DNA from: an uncultured Clostridia bacterium
GTDB lineage: Bacteria; Bacillota; Clostridia; UBA1212; UBA1255
NCBI GenBank assembly: GCA_947625435.1
Contig: CANQOI010000026.1
Span: forward strand, 1 to 32,811
DNA: 32,811 nt
Direction: 5' to 3'
Positions 1-6,627 of the stretch are shown here, one piece after another (positions within the stretch are counted from its first letter, which is position 1; the number at the start of each line of letters is the position of its first letter). The notes beneath the pieces were generated by a model. It was not told the DNA's origin. It was given only the letters and a program-made list of their open reading frames with translations, and did not search any database. The translations under genes were made by a program, and so were the position numbers.

Positions 1-306
1 GTTCCACAGATAGCGCATCCTGTTCTCAAACGGAAGATTCTTCTCCCAAAGGACCGACGAACGCCGCTCAGCTTCCAGCGCCAGCTTCCTGTCCTCACGA
101 AGAAAAGTGTCGGACATGAGCTTCTCTTTGCCGCCGAACAGGCGGTAAAGGCAGGCATCCGTGGCAATGCCCTCGGCCTCGGCCACTATCGTGCGCACCG
201 AAACGTTCTCTATCCCGTCCCGCGCCGCGATATGCACAACGGCATCCATGAGCGATTCGCTCGGGTCTGTTATTTTTTTAGAATTACGCCCGGTTAAGGT
301 TCTCAT
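1..306 (-). CDS. TetR/AcrR-family transcriptional regulator, N-terminal part (runs off the window)
   Basis: The first 102 residues are visible, from an ATG at 306; the C-terminus lies beyond position 1. Residues about 15-62 form a TetR-type helix-turn-helix: a helix starting SESLMDAVVHIAARDG, then SVRTIVAEAEGI, then the recognition helix ATDACLYRLFGGKEKL, which matches the usual 'T.Y.YF..KE.L' pattern. TetR proteins bind DNA as dimers and usually repress a neighbouring gene; the ligand domain is not visible, so target and ligand are unknown. A GGGA sequence about 7 nt upstream of the ATG could be the ribosome binding site. One arm of a 19-bp inverted repeat (368-386) lies about 60 bp upstream and could be an operator, but that is inference. 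Confidence 0.85.
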   Translation of the reverse strand, partial: MRTLTGRNSKKITDPSESLMDAVVHIAARDGIENVSVRTIVAEAEGIATDACLYRLFGGKEKLMSDTFLREDRKLALEAERRSSVLWEKNLPFENRMRYLWN

Positions 307-367
307 AAATATATCCCGTCTTTCTACTTAACGCGCAGACATGACGCTATGAAGGACGTCCGTCTGC

Positions 368-386
368 TTTCGCAGAGTTCACAACT
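368..386. repeat. 19-bp inverted repeat, left arm
   Basis: These 19 bases are the exact reverse complement of 711-729. The arm contains the interrupted palindrome AGTTCACAACT. It lies upstream of the TetR-type gene and, with its partner, bounds a 362-bp block without a convincing gene. No target-site duplication is seen outside the arms. Confidence 0.8.
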
Positions 387-710
387 ATACGGATGTTATT
401 GTAGCACCGTAAATACCCGTTTTCAATAGTATATGCAAAAAATACAGCGGCTCCTGCAAAAAATAATCATTGAAACTGTGTTCGGAATGAGCTGAATGTG
501 CCGTTTTGTCATCATAGATTTTTTTGAAGAGAGGCATTTTCCGTCAGTATCGCCGTCAGAAGAAAATACTGATCGTGTCTTATTTTACATATTTTACACG
601 TCGCAATGGACGGGCGCGCACCGGTCATATGTATGATCATTACCGTCGAAAAGACCGTCAGACGCGTGAAAAATGCGCATATTGCGGGCATTTTACGCGC
701 ATTTGTTCAG
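387..710. other. Gene-poor stretch between the inverted-repeat arms
   Basis: This is part of a stretch of about 530 bases (307-835) without a supported gene. A 64-codon plus-strand reading frame at 524-718 has no credible ribosome binding site; it contains a CAYCGHFTRIC segment but otherwise looks like arginine-rich chance translation. Three copies of the 7-mer ATTTTAC occur at 582, 591 and 690. The block could be a small non-autonomous mobile element bounded by the repeats, or simply regulatory DNA. Confidence 0.4.
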
Positions 711-729
711 AGTTGTGAACTCTGCGAAA
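711..729. repeat. 19-bp inverted repeat, right arm
   Basis: Exact reverse complement of 368-386 (AGTTGTGAACTCTGCGAAA). The identity stops abruptly on both sides. It could be a terminal repeat of a small element or a second binding site for the nearby TetR-type protein. Confidence 0.8.
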
Positions 730-754
730 CGAACAGATTAAAAAGTAAATGTGC

Positions 755-796
755 AAAAAAAGTGCCGGAGATTTCGATATTTTGAAATTTCCGGCA
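755..796 (-). terminator. Rho-independent terminator (minus strand)
   Basis: A 13-bp stem (763-775 with 784-796, one wobble pair) encloses a short AT loop. Read on the minus strand it is followed by seven T (positions 761 to 755). It lies about 40 bp beyond the stop of the small minus-strand gene at 836-1075. Its stem and loop resemble the terminator at 2156-2198. Confidence 0.75.
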
Positions 797-835
797 TTTT
801 ACACGCTCGGCAGATTGAAAATTTTTCACCGCTGC

Positions 836-1075
836 TCACACTGAGGCGTCGGACACCGTATGTGCAAGCCGCAATACGGTTTTTTGGTTATAATATCTGT
901 CGGCAAGAGCAAGCAGGCGCTCATATTCAAGTCCTGTCCGAGCGGCATATTGTCCAAGGATCGCATACGGCTGATCCACATCAACCGGCGCGTTTTCCAT
1001 GATGTCCAGTATGTCGAGGAACTGCAAATACTCCTTGTTCTCTTTTGTAATCTTCACTTTCGGCGGACGGATCAT
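836..1075 (-). CDS. Small hypothetical protein, 79 aa (possibly a remnant of a larger gene)
   Basis: I do not recognise this family. The 79 residues are mixed charged and hydrophobic, with no signal peptide, membrane segment or cysteine motif, and look helical. Support for expression is the strong minus-strand terminator just beyond the stop. Against it, the GGAG before the ATG is only 2 nt away, and the reading frame stays open upstream for about 40 codons to a TGA near 1197 with no start codon. In another frame the upstream DNA encodes a protein-like stretch beginning MPLFPELLHTNR. The whole may therefore be a frameshifted relic. It sits among accessory genes. Confidence 0.4.
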   Translation of the reverse strand: MIRPPKVKITKENKEYLQFLDILDIMENAPVDVDQPYAILGQYAARTGLEYERLLALADRYYNQKTVLRLAHTVSDASV

Positions 1076-1201
1076 AACTCCGAGTTTTTCATCCTTGCGG
1101 ACACATCCTCTTGCTCTGTTGGTGGCGATGCACCGCCCGGTTGGTGTGCAAGAGCTCGGGGAACAGTGGCATGCCCTTCTTTCCGGCTCTTTTCAAAAAT
1201 A

Positions 1202-1239
1202 ATCAGCCGTTCTGTAAACTGCAAAACGGCTGATTTTTG
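1202..1239. terminator. Hairpin terminator after the HEPN gene, possibly bidirectional
   Basis: A perfect 10-bp stem (1202-1211 with 1225-1234) has a 13-nt loop. On the minus strand, downstream of the HEPN gene ending at 1248, it is followed by ATTATTTTTG. On the plus strand it is followed by TTTTT. Both flanks are T-rich in the correct direction. Confidence 0.7.
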
Positions 1240-1247
1240 GTTAGGTT

Positions 1248-1691
1248 TTACATTTTATGATTCGTGCCCGGTTCTTCCTCCTCGGGCGTCTCCGAGGATT
1301 CCTGAATTTCGCCCAAGGCCCGGGACAGCTTCCCCTCCAGAACCGCATACACGGCCTTTGCCTTTTCGTATTTCTTTTCTGAAAAGGAGACGAACGGATC
1401 GTACCGGCCGGTGCACTCCCACAAGGTCAAAACCTCCGCAATATCGTCGAGTTCTTCGGGAAGCTCCATTTTCAGTTTTTGGCACTGGTCCGTCAATTTC
1501 AGGATACTGTGGGTGAATGCGGGCGTCTCCCCATACAGCAGGATCAGCCCTTTCAGCGCCTTCTCCACCGCCTGTTGGATATGATAGGCGGCGGCCGTTA
1601 CGGCATATTCGTCGGGGAATTCTTCCTCCATTTTGCGGCAGACCATAAAATCCCGGCGAGCTAATATTTGAAAATCATGTACCCCTGGCAT
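1248..1691 (-). CDS. HEPN domain protein of a MNT/HEPN pair
   Basis: This 147-residue protein is mostly helical and has the HEPN signature around residues 35-55 (AAYHIQQAVEKALKGLILLYG). The C-terminal helix follows a GRYDPFVSFSEKKYEKAKAVY segment, as in Pfam HEPN (PF05168). The acidic tail after about residue 128 is probably disordered. The RX4-6H motif of ribonuclease-type HEPN toxins is not present, so RNA cleavage should not be assumed. The ATG at 1691 overlaps the end of the nucleotidyltransferase gene by 17 bp and has AGGGG 9 nt upstream, so the two are translationally coupled. Such pairs are known as toxin-antitoxin modules in which the nucleotidyltransferase AMPylates the HEPN partner; whether this one is a true toxin is open. 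Confidence 0.85.
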   Translation of the reverse strand: MPGVHDFQILARRDFMVCRKMEEEFPDEYAVTAAAYHIQQAVEKALKGLILLYGETPAFTHSILKLTDQCQKLKMELPEELDDIAEVLTLWECTGRYDPFVSFSEKKYEKAKAVYAVLEGKLSRALGEIQESSETPEEEEPGTNHKM

Positions 1692-2025
1692 AGACGGTTA
1701 CCCCTTTCTTCTGAATTTCCTGATTCAGCAGTTCATCGCGGATACTTTCATAATGGAGAATATCCATATCCGAGTCAATGGCAAGGCGGAACCGGCGAGT
1801 CACCTTCAAAAAGGCTTCCTCGCTCATTCCGGGAGCGGAGACCGCCAGATCAATATCACTGGTCGTCCCGCAGTTTTTTGTGACGGCGCTTCCAAAGAGA
1901 ATCAGGCGGTCGATCCGCGCATCCGCAGTTGCAATCTCGATGGCTTTCTGAACGTCCCGCTGCTTGGACGGGAACACATACTTCAGTGTTTCGCTGCCAC
2001 GCGCAACAACCGGAAATATCAGCAT
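1675..2025 (-). CDS. Minimal nucleotidyltransferase (MNT) of a MNT/HEPN pair
   Basis: This 116-residue protein has the polymerase-beta-type nucleotidyltransferase motif GS-x10-DxD (LFGSAVTKNCGTTSDIDLAV, residues about 45-64), which binds the nucleotide and metal. A later acidic residue sits in SDMDILHYESI. Proteins of this size transfer AMP to a partner protein, in known cases to tyrosines of the HEPN toxin, which silences it. The ATG at 2025 has GGAAGG 9 nt upstream. It is the first gene of the pair and overlaps the HEPN gene by 17 bp. The pair lies between accessory DNA and a tRNA gene, typical of a transferable module. Confidence 0.88.
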   Translation of the reverse strand: MLIFPVVARGSETLKYVFPSKQRDVQKAIEIATADARIDRLILFGSAVTKNCGTTSDIDLAVSAPGMSEEAFLKVTRRFRLAIDSDMDILHYESIRDELLNQEIQKKGVTVYARGT

Positions 2026-2155
2026 GATCTTTCGCCTTCCTTTCCTGCCGGAATTTTTCTTTATTGTACCCTATTTGACCCTCTCTCGTCAATTCCAAAG
2101 CACGTCCGGCATCTGCTCTCCGTTCATGCCGGCCTCCATTGGTAAAAAATCAAAT

Positions 2156-2198
2156 AAAAAGTGCCCGAAATCTCAATATTTTTTGAGTCTTCGGACAC
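2156..2198 (-). terminator. Terminator of tRNA-Ser
   Basis: A 16-nt imperfect stem (2161-2176 with 2183-2198) forms downstream of the tRNA on the minus strand. It is followed by five T (2160 to 2156). Confidence 0.8.
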
Positions 2199-2202
2199 CG
2201 TT

Positions 2203-2293
2203 TGGCGGAAAGAATGGGATTCGAACCCATGGTAGGCTCACACCTACGCCGGTTTTCAAGACCGGTGCCTTAAACCAGCTCGACCATCTTTCC
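2203..2293 (-). tRNA. tRNA-Ser (anticodon UGA)
   Basis: The minus strand folds as a serine tRNA. The 7-bp acceptor stem (GGAAAGA with TCTTTCC) is perfect, the anticodon loop reads CTTGAAA giving UGA, the class II variable arm pairs GTAGG with CCTAC, and the T loop has GGTTCGAATCC. The 3' CCA is encoded (2203-2205). It is 91 nt long with CCA. A consensus promoter lies upstream and a terminator directly follows. Confidence 0.96.
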
Positions 2294-2350
2294 GTATGAA
2301 ACATCCGAGGCGCGGGCAATACATATCGCTCAGGCCGCAAATGCCTCGGA

Positions 2351-2379
2351 ATTATATATCAAAAACAAAACGTTGTCAA
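2351..2379 (-). promoter_or_regulatory. Consensus promoter of tRNA-Ser
   Basis: On the minus strand TTGACA (2379-2374) and TATAAT (2356-2351) are separated by exactly 17 bp. Both hexamers are perfect sigma-A consensus. Transcription would start near 2344, about 50 nt before the mature tRNA. Confidence 0.9.
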
Positions 2380-2394
2380 ATCCGTTTTTGACCC

Positions 2395-2427
2395 CTGCGA
2401 AGTGCGTTTTTAACTCTGCGAAGTGCG
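2395..2427. repeat. Two direct copies of CTGCGAAGTGCG
   Basis: The 12-mer occurs at 2395-2406 and 2416-2427, a period of 21 bp (two helical turns). It lies between the SPFH gene stop (2436) and the tRNA promoter. Purpose unknown; two same-face protein sites are possible. Confidence 0.6.
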
Positions 2428-2435
2428 AAATGCGA

Positions 2436-3380
2436 TCATTTCTTTACTTCCGGCGTTTCGCGCGCAGCCTCCGCGATACCGGTCACGAGGCCGGCAAGGC
2501 CCTGTATCTCGGACGGTATTATGATCTTGGTGGACTTGCCGTCGGCCGCTTTGGCGAAAGCGTCAAGAGCCCGGAGCTTTATGACCTGATCGGTGGGCGC
2601 GGATTCATTTATCATAGTAATGCCGCGGGCAGTGGCCTCCTGAACCTTGATTATGGCTTCAGCCTCGCCTTCCGCCTGTAATATCGTCGCTTCCTTCGCG
2701 GCGTCGGCGCGGAGTATGGCAGACTGCTTCTCGGCTTCCGCGCGGAGTATCGCGGATTCCTTTTCACCCTCGGCAACGAGAATGGCGGACTTCTTCTCAC
2801 CCTCCGCCTGTAAGATCTTCTCCCTGCGTTCACGCTCGGCCTTCATCTGCTTTTCCATGGAATCTTGTATCTCCTTGGGCGGCATTATATTTTTAAGCTC
2901 AACGCGGTTTATCTTAATGCCCCACGGGTCGGTCGCCTCATCGAGCACATGCGTTATCTTCGAATTGATCACGTCGCGCGAGGTCAGGGTAGCGTCAAGC
3001 TCCAGGTCGCCTATGATATTCCTGAGAGTGGTGGCCGTCAGATTCTCAATAGCCATCATAGGATTCTCGACGCCGTAGGTATACAACTTAGGGTCGATTA
3101 TGCGGAAAAATACCACCGTATCTATCTGCATAGTGACATTATCCTTCGTTATTACAGGCTGCGGCGGGAAATCCACAACATTTTCCTTGAGAGTGATCTT
3201 GTTCGCGACGCGGTCTATAATGGGCACCGTGAAATGTACGCCCGTATTCCATGTCGCGTGATATGCACCCAGTCTTTCAATAACGTACGCCTTAGCCTGA
3301 GGCACGATCTTAACGTTGCATATCACAGCTATCACAGCAACAACGATCACCGAAATTATTATATAACCTATAGCTCCCAT
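2436..3380 (-). CDS. qmcA: SPFH/Band 7 membrane protein, stomatin/QmcA type
   Basis: This 314-residue protein has one N-terminal membrane helix (about 3-23), an SPFH (prohibitin-homology) domain at about 22-180 with PQAKAYVIERLGAY and MAIENLTATTLRNIIGDLELD, and a long Ala/Glu-rich coiled coil at about 180-245 built from repeated AEGEKKSAIL-type units. Such proteins oligomerise in membrane microdomains and are thought to organise proteases or envelope enzymes. The ATG at 3380 has AAGGAG 10 nt upstream. It follows an NfeD-type gene by fewer than 20 bp, the well-known NfeD/stomatin pairing, and is probably cotranscribed with it. The 100-odd bases beyond its stop hold a direct repeat and the tRNA promoter; no clear terminator is seen. 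Confidence 0.92.
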   Translation of the reverse strand: MGAIGYIIISVIVVAVIAVICNVKIVPQAKAYVIERLGAYHATWNTGVHFTVPIIDRVANKITLKENVVDFPPQPVITKDNVTMQIDTVVFFRIIDPKLYTYGVENPMMAIENLTATTLRNIIGDLELDATLTSRDVINSKITHVLDEATDPWGIKINRVELKNIMPPKEIQDSMEKQMKAERERREKILQAEGEKKSAILVAEGEKESAILRAEAEKQSAILRADAAKEATILQAEGEAEAIIKVQEATARGITMINESAPTDQVIKLRALDAFAKAADGKSTKIIIPSEIQGLAGLVTGIAEAARETPEVKK

Positions 3381-3399
3381 ATTTCATACTCTCCTTTTC

Positions 3400-3861
3400 T
3401 TATTGATCACGGTCATCACCGTTTACAGTCTTAACAATGAGCGTGGTGCCGTCCTCGCCCACAATGCTTACCTTGGCGCCGCTCGGTATAGTGCCGCCCT
3501 TCCCGCACACGGCGCGCCAGTACACGTCGCCCACGAGGACCTTTCCCGAAAATTCAGTGATATCCTCCTCGGCCGTGCCGTTCTTTCCTATCATTGAAAA
3601 TTCCGGCGCATCGCCGGGCTGCTTTTTGTTCATCTTTTTTCTGTACAGACTGCGCAGTGAAAACAAGAGCGCTCCCGAACACACGAGAAAGACAGCCACC
3701 TGCAGCGCAAAGTTATCCACAAATACCGCAAACACGGCGGTTATCACCCCGCCCGCCACGAACCATATAGAAACGAGCGCCTCGGTGCTTATTTCTATGA
3801 GCAGCATTACGGCGGCGACAGCCAGCCAAAGGATCCACAGATTATCCATAAAAAAATCCAC
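3400..3861 (-). CDS. nfeD: NfeD-family membrane protein
   Basis: This is a short NfeD-type protein of about 153 residues without the N-terminal serine protease domain of long forms. It has hydrophobic helices at roughly residues 8-28, 33-50 and 55-70, then a soluble OB-fold domain from about 88 (MIGKNGTAEEDITEFSGKVLVGDVYWRAV). It is expected to act with the neighbouring SPFH protein. I choose the GTG at 3861 because GGAGG lies exactly 8 nt upstream (3874-3870), giving MDFFMDNLWILWL. The ATG at 3849 is too far from it, and ATGs at 3885 and 3939 lie at or before the predicted transcription start. Confidence 0.88.
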   Translation of the reverse strand: MDFFMDNLWILWLAVAAVMLLIEISTEALVSIWFVAGGVITAVFAVFVDNFALQVAVFLVCSGALLFSLRSLYRKKMNKKQPGDAPEFSMIGKNGTAEEDITEFSGKVLVGDVYWRAVCGKGGTIPSGAKVSIVGEDGTTLIVKTVNGDDRDQ

Positions 3862-3891
3862 AGCGAACACCTCCGCCAAATTCATGCCCTG

Positions 3892-3900
3892 ATTATACCA
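3892..3900 (-). promoter_or_regulatory. Extended -10 promoter of nfeD-qmcA
   Basis: The minus strand reads TGGTATAAT, an extended -10 element with a perfect TATAAT; no good -35 is seen. Transcription would start near 3885. It lies back to back with the uvrC promoter. Confidence 0.6.
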
Positions 3901-3915
3901 CAAACCGCGATTATG

Positions 3916-3924
3916 TGCTATACT
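3916..3924 (+). promoter_or_regulatory. Extended -10 promoter of uvrC
   Basis: TGCTATACT is an extended -10 element about 36 bp before the uvrC ATG; the -35 region is weak. It diverges from the nfeD promoter. Confidence 0.5.
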
Positions 3925-3959
3925 AACAGAGAACAACACATGTAAAGGGCACAGCGAGC

Positions 3960-5846
3960 ATGAACAGCACGATACAGGAGGATCTCAAAAAGCTGCCTGA
4001 CAAGCCGGGCGTATATATAATGAGGAGCAAGGACGACACGGTGCTTTATGTGGGAAAGGCCCGCATACTCAAGAATCGCGTGCGCTCCTATTTTCAGAAT
4101 ACGCCGCACAGCGACAGGATAACGGTCATGATATCACAGATCGAGAGATTCGAATATATAGTGTGCGACAGCGAGTACGAAGCGCTCCTGCTCGAGAACA
4201 ATCTCATAAAAAAGTACAAACCGAAATACAATGTGCTTCTTAAAGACGACAAGGGGTATCCCTATATAAAAGTGACCGTGTCCGAGCGTTTTCCGCGCGT
4301 TATGCTGGCGCGCAGCGTGCAGAAGGACGGCAGCAGATATTTCGGCCCGTACCACAGCACATGGATGGTGAACACGACGCTCGACACTATAAAGACCGTT
4401 TTACCTCTGAGGCCCTGCAAGAAAAAGATACAGGAGCCCTCCGACACGCGTCCGTGCCTCAATTATCACATAGGCCTTTGCAAGGGCCCGTGTTGCGGCA
4501 GGATATCGGACAGTGAATACAGGGCCATGACGGACGACGTCATATCCTTTCTGAGCGGCCATGTGGAGGAGCTTGAGAGCACCCTCCGCGGTAAAATGCT
4601 GGCGTGCGCCCAAGATCTCGAATTCGAGCAGGCGGCGGCATACAGAGAGAAAATAAAAGCGCTCCGAATGATATCCGAGAAGCAGAAAATAGTATCCGTT
4701 TCGGATGACAGCTTCGATGTGGCGGCTATACAGAAGAACGATATAGACGCATGTATCCAGATATTCTTCATACGCAGCGGCAATGTGGTGGGAAGGGAAT
4801 ATTTCATATTCGAAGGCGCCGCGCAGGATACGGACGACGCCGTTATGAGCAGCTTCATAAAGCAATTTTACGCGGAGAATTACGTGATACCGTCCAAAAT
4901 ATATATTAACTGCGGACTCGAGCAGAATGAGAGCGGGGAGAGAGAATTCCTGCAGAGCTGGCTTTCGGGCCTCAGAGGGGCGAAATGCGAGATAATAACG
5001 CCTCAGCGCGGCGACAAGAAGAAGCTGGCCGACATGGTATGCATGAACGCCGGCATCGCCCTTGCCAACAATGCGTCATCATACAGCGGGCGCGAGCAGA
5101 AGGCGCTCGAAATTTTACAGGAGGTGCTGGGTCTGGACAGTATACCGGCGCGCATAGAGGCGTACGACATATCCAACATGGGCGACAGTGAGATAAATGC
5201 GTCTCAGGTCGTGTTCGTGAACGGCCTCCCCTACAAAAACGCTTACAGAAAATACAATATGAAGACCGTCGTCAAGAGGAGCGACACGGCGTCCATGAAC
5301 GAGGTCATAACGAGGCGCATCGCCGCATACGAGGAGGGGCGCGCCGGATTCGACACGCTTCCCGATCTCATACTCGTGGACGGAGGCTCGGAACAGGTGG
5401 CCGAGGCGGAGGCGGTGCTCCGCGGCAAAAATATAGGTATACCCGTTTTCGGCATGGTAAAGGACGACAGGCACCGCACGCGGTCTCTCGTGGGAAATTT
5501 CAGAGGCAGCTCCGCCGCGCCTTATCTCATAGACAACAGGAGCGATTACAAGGAATTCGTGCTGAGGGATCATGTTGAGCTCTGGAGGCTCATAACCGCT
5601 ATACAGGACGAGGCTCACAGGTTTGCCGTGCAGCAGAACCGCAGGATGACGGGCAGGAGATACCGTCTTTCGGAGCTTGACAGCATACCCGCCGTGGGTG
5701 AAAAGCGCAAATTCGCGCTGCTTAAGCATTTCGGGTCTCTTGCGGCCATACGCGGCGCGAGCCGCGGGCAGCTGGCGGAGGTAAAGGGCATTTCACCGGC
5801 TACGGCGGATAAAATTTATACTCACTTTCACGGGGAGGACGGCTGA
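3960..5846 (+). CDS. uvrC: UvrABC excinuclease subunit C
   Basis: UvrC makes both incisions around bulky DNA lesions during nucleotide excision repair. The 628-residue protein has all expected parts: the GIY-YIG nuclease (GVYIM at 17-21, LYVGKA at 29-34), four conserved cysteines (153, 166, 174, 178) at the iron-sulfur cluster position of UvrC proteins, a UVR motif that binds UvrB (about 205-240, FEQAAAYREKIKAL), the RNase H-like nuclease (AYDISNMGDSEINASQVVF and LILVDGG), and C-terminal helix-hairpin-helix motifs from about 570. AAAGGG lies about 10 nt before the ATG. Its stop overlaps the next ATG (TGATG). Only two leucine codons in the gene are TTA, and both lie inside a TTTTAC sequence. 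Confidence 0.97.
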   Translation: MNSTIQEDLKKLPDKPGVYIMRSKDDTVLYVGKARILKNRVRSYFQNTPHSDRITVMISQIERFEYIVCDSEYEALLLENNLIKKYKPKYNVLLKDDKGYPYIKVTVSERFPRVMLARSVQKDGSRYFGPYHSTWMVNTTLDTIKTVLPLRPCKKKIQEPSDTRPCLNYHIGLCKGPCCGRISDSEYRAMTDDVISFLSGHVEELESTLRGKMLACAQDLEFEQAAAYREKIKALRMISEKQKIVSVSDDSFDVAAIQKNDIDACIQIFFIRSGNVVGREYFIFEGAAQDTDDAVMSSFIKQFYAENYVIPSKIYINCGLEQNESGEREFLQSWLSGLRGAKCEIITPQRGDKKKLADMVCMNAGIALANNASSYSGREQKALEILQEVLGLDSIPARIEAYDISNMGDSEINASQVVFVNGLPYKNAYRKYNMKTVVKRSDTASMNEVITRRIAAYEEGRAGFDTLPDLILVDGGSEQVAEAEAVLRGKNIGIPVFGMVKDDRHRTRSLVGNFRGSSAAPYLIDNRSDYKEFVLRDHVELWRLITAIQDEAHRFAVQQNRRMTGRRYRLSELDSIPAVGEKRKFALLKHFGSLAAIRGASRGQLAEVKGISPATADKIYTHFHGEDG

Positions 5847-6604
5847 TGGCTATATATACCGTTTCCGATCTTCATCTTTCCTTCGGGGCCGACAAGCCCA
5901 TGGACATATTCGGAGGCTCATGGCAGGGGCACGAGCGCGAGCTCGAATACAACTGGCGCAATACGGTGTCGGATTGCGATACGGTGGTGCTTCCCGGCGA
6001 TCATTCATGGGCGCTCAGGACATGCGACGCGGCGAAGGATATGCTCTTCATTCACAGCCTGCCCGGCACTAAGATACTTCTTAAGGGCAATCACGATCTG
6101 TGGTGGGCCACTTCGGCCAAAATGGAGGAGTTCAGACAAAAGCACGGCATAGATTCCGTCATTTTCATGTACAATGACAGCCTGCCGGTGCGCTCGTCGG
6201 GGAAGCTGTATGCTATCGCCGGCACGAGGGGCTGGCTCTGCCCGGGGAGCAGCGAGTATAAGGAGCAGACCGACGGTAAGATATACATGCGCGAGGCCGG
6301 AAGACTGAAGGCGTCGCTTGAAAAGGCGCGCGCGCTCACGGGATCGGTGCCCGAGGAGGAGCGCGGTGAGATAATCGTTTTCATGCATTATCCGCCTTAT
6401 TACGGCAAGGGCGGTACGCTTTTCACTGATCTGATGGAAGAATACGGCGTGAAAAAATGCTATTACGGGCATCTTCACGGCTTGCCCGAAGGCTGCATAA
6501 GGAGCGCGTCTCTCACGGATACGCGTCTCGGCGACGGCGGAACGCTCTATTCTCTCGTGTCATGCGACTACACGGGGAACAGGCTCACAAAAGCCGCGGA
6601 ATGA
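5846..6604 (+). CDS. Metallophosphoesterase (calcineurin-like)
   Basis: A 252-residue phosphoesterase with the full two-metal site: D8-x-H10, G51-D52, G81-N82-H83-D84, H181 in MHYPPYY, and G208-H209-L-H211. It resembles the predicted phosphohydrolases of COG1768. The substrate cannot be told from sequence; members cleave phosphodiesters or phosphomonoesters, and this one has no signal peptide, so it is cytoplasmic. Its ATG overlaps the uvrC stop by one base and GGAGG lies 7 nt upstream, so it is translated with uvrC. No terminator is seen in the 23 bp before the convergent lipid-kinase gene. Confidence 0.9.
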   Translation: MAIYTVSDLHLSFGADKPMDIFGGSWQGHERELEYNWRNTVSDCDTVVLPGDHSWALRTCDAAKDMLFIHSLPGTKILLKGNHDLWWATSAKMEEFRQKHGIDSVIFMYNDSLPVRSSGKLYAIAGTRGWLCPGSSEYKEQTDGKIYMREAGRLKASLEKARALTGSVPEEERGEIIVFMHYPPYYGKGGTLFTDLMEEYGVKKCYYGHLHGLPEGCIRSASLTDTRLGDGGTLYSLVSCDYTGNRLTKAAE

Positions 6605-6627
6605 GCGTTTGTGCACGAAGAGACATT

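Noticed and set aside
524-718. 64-codon plus-strand reading frame
   Set aside because: No ribosome binding site, arginine-rich chance-like translation, and it runs into the right arm of the inverted repeat.
860-1516. 218-codon plus-strand reading frame
   Set aside because: It runs antisense to the HEPN gene and to the small minus-strand gene, crosses the terminator at 1202-1239, and has no protein-like pattern.
5115-5729. 204-codon minus-strand reading frame inside uvrC
   Set aside because: Antisense shadow of a clear uvrC gene with all domains intact.
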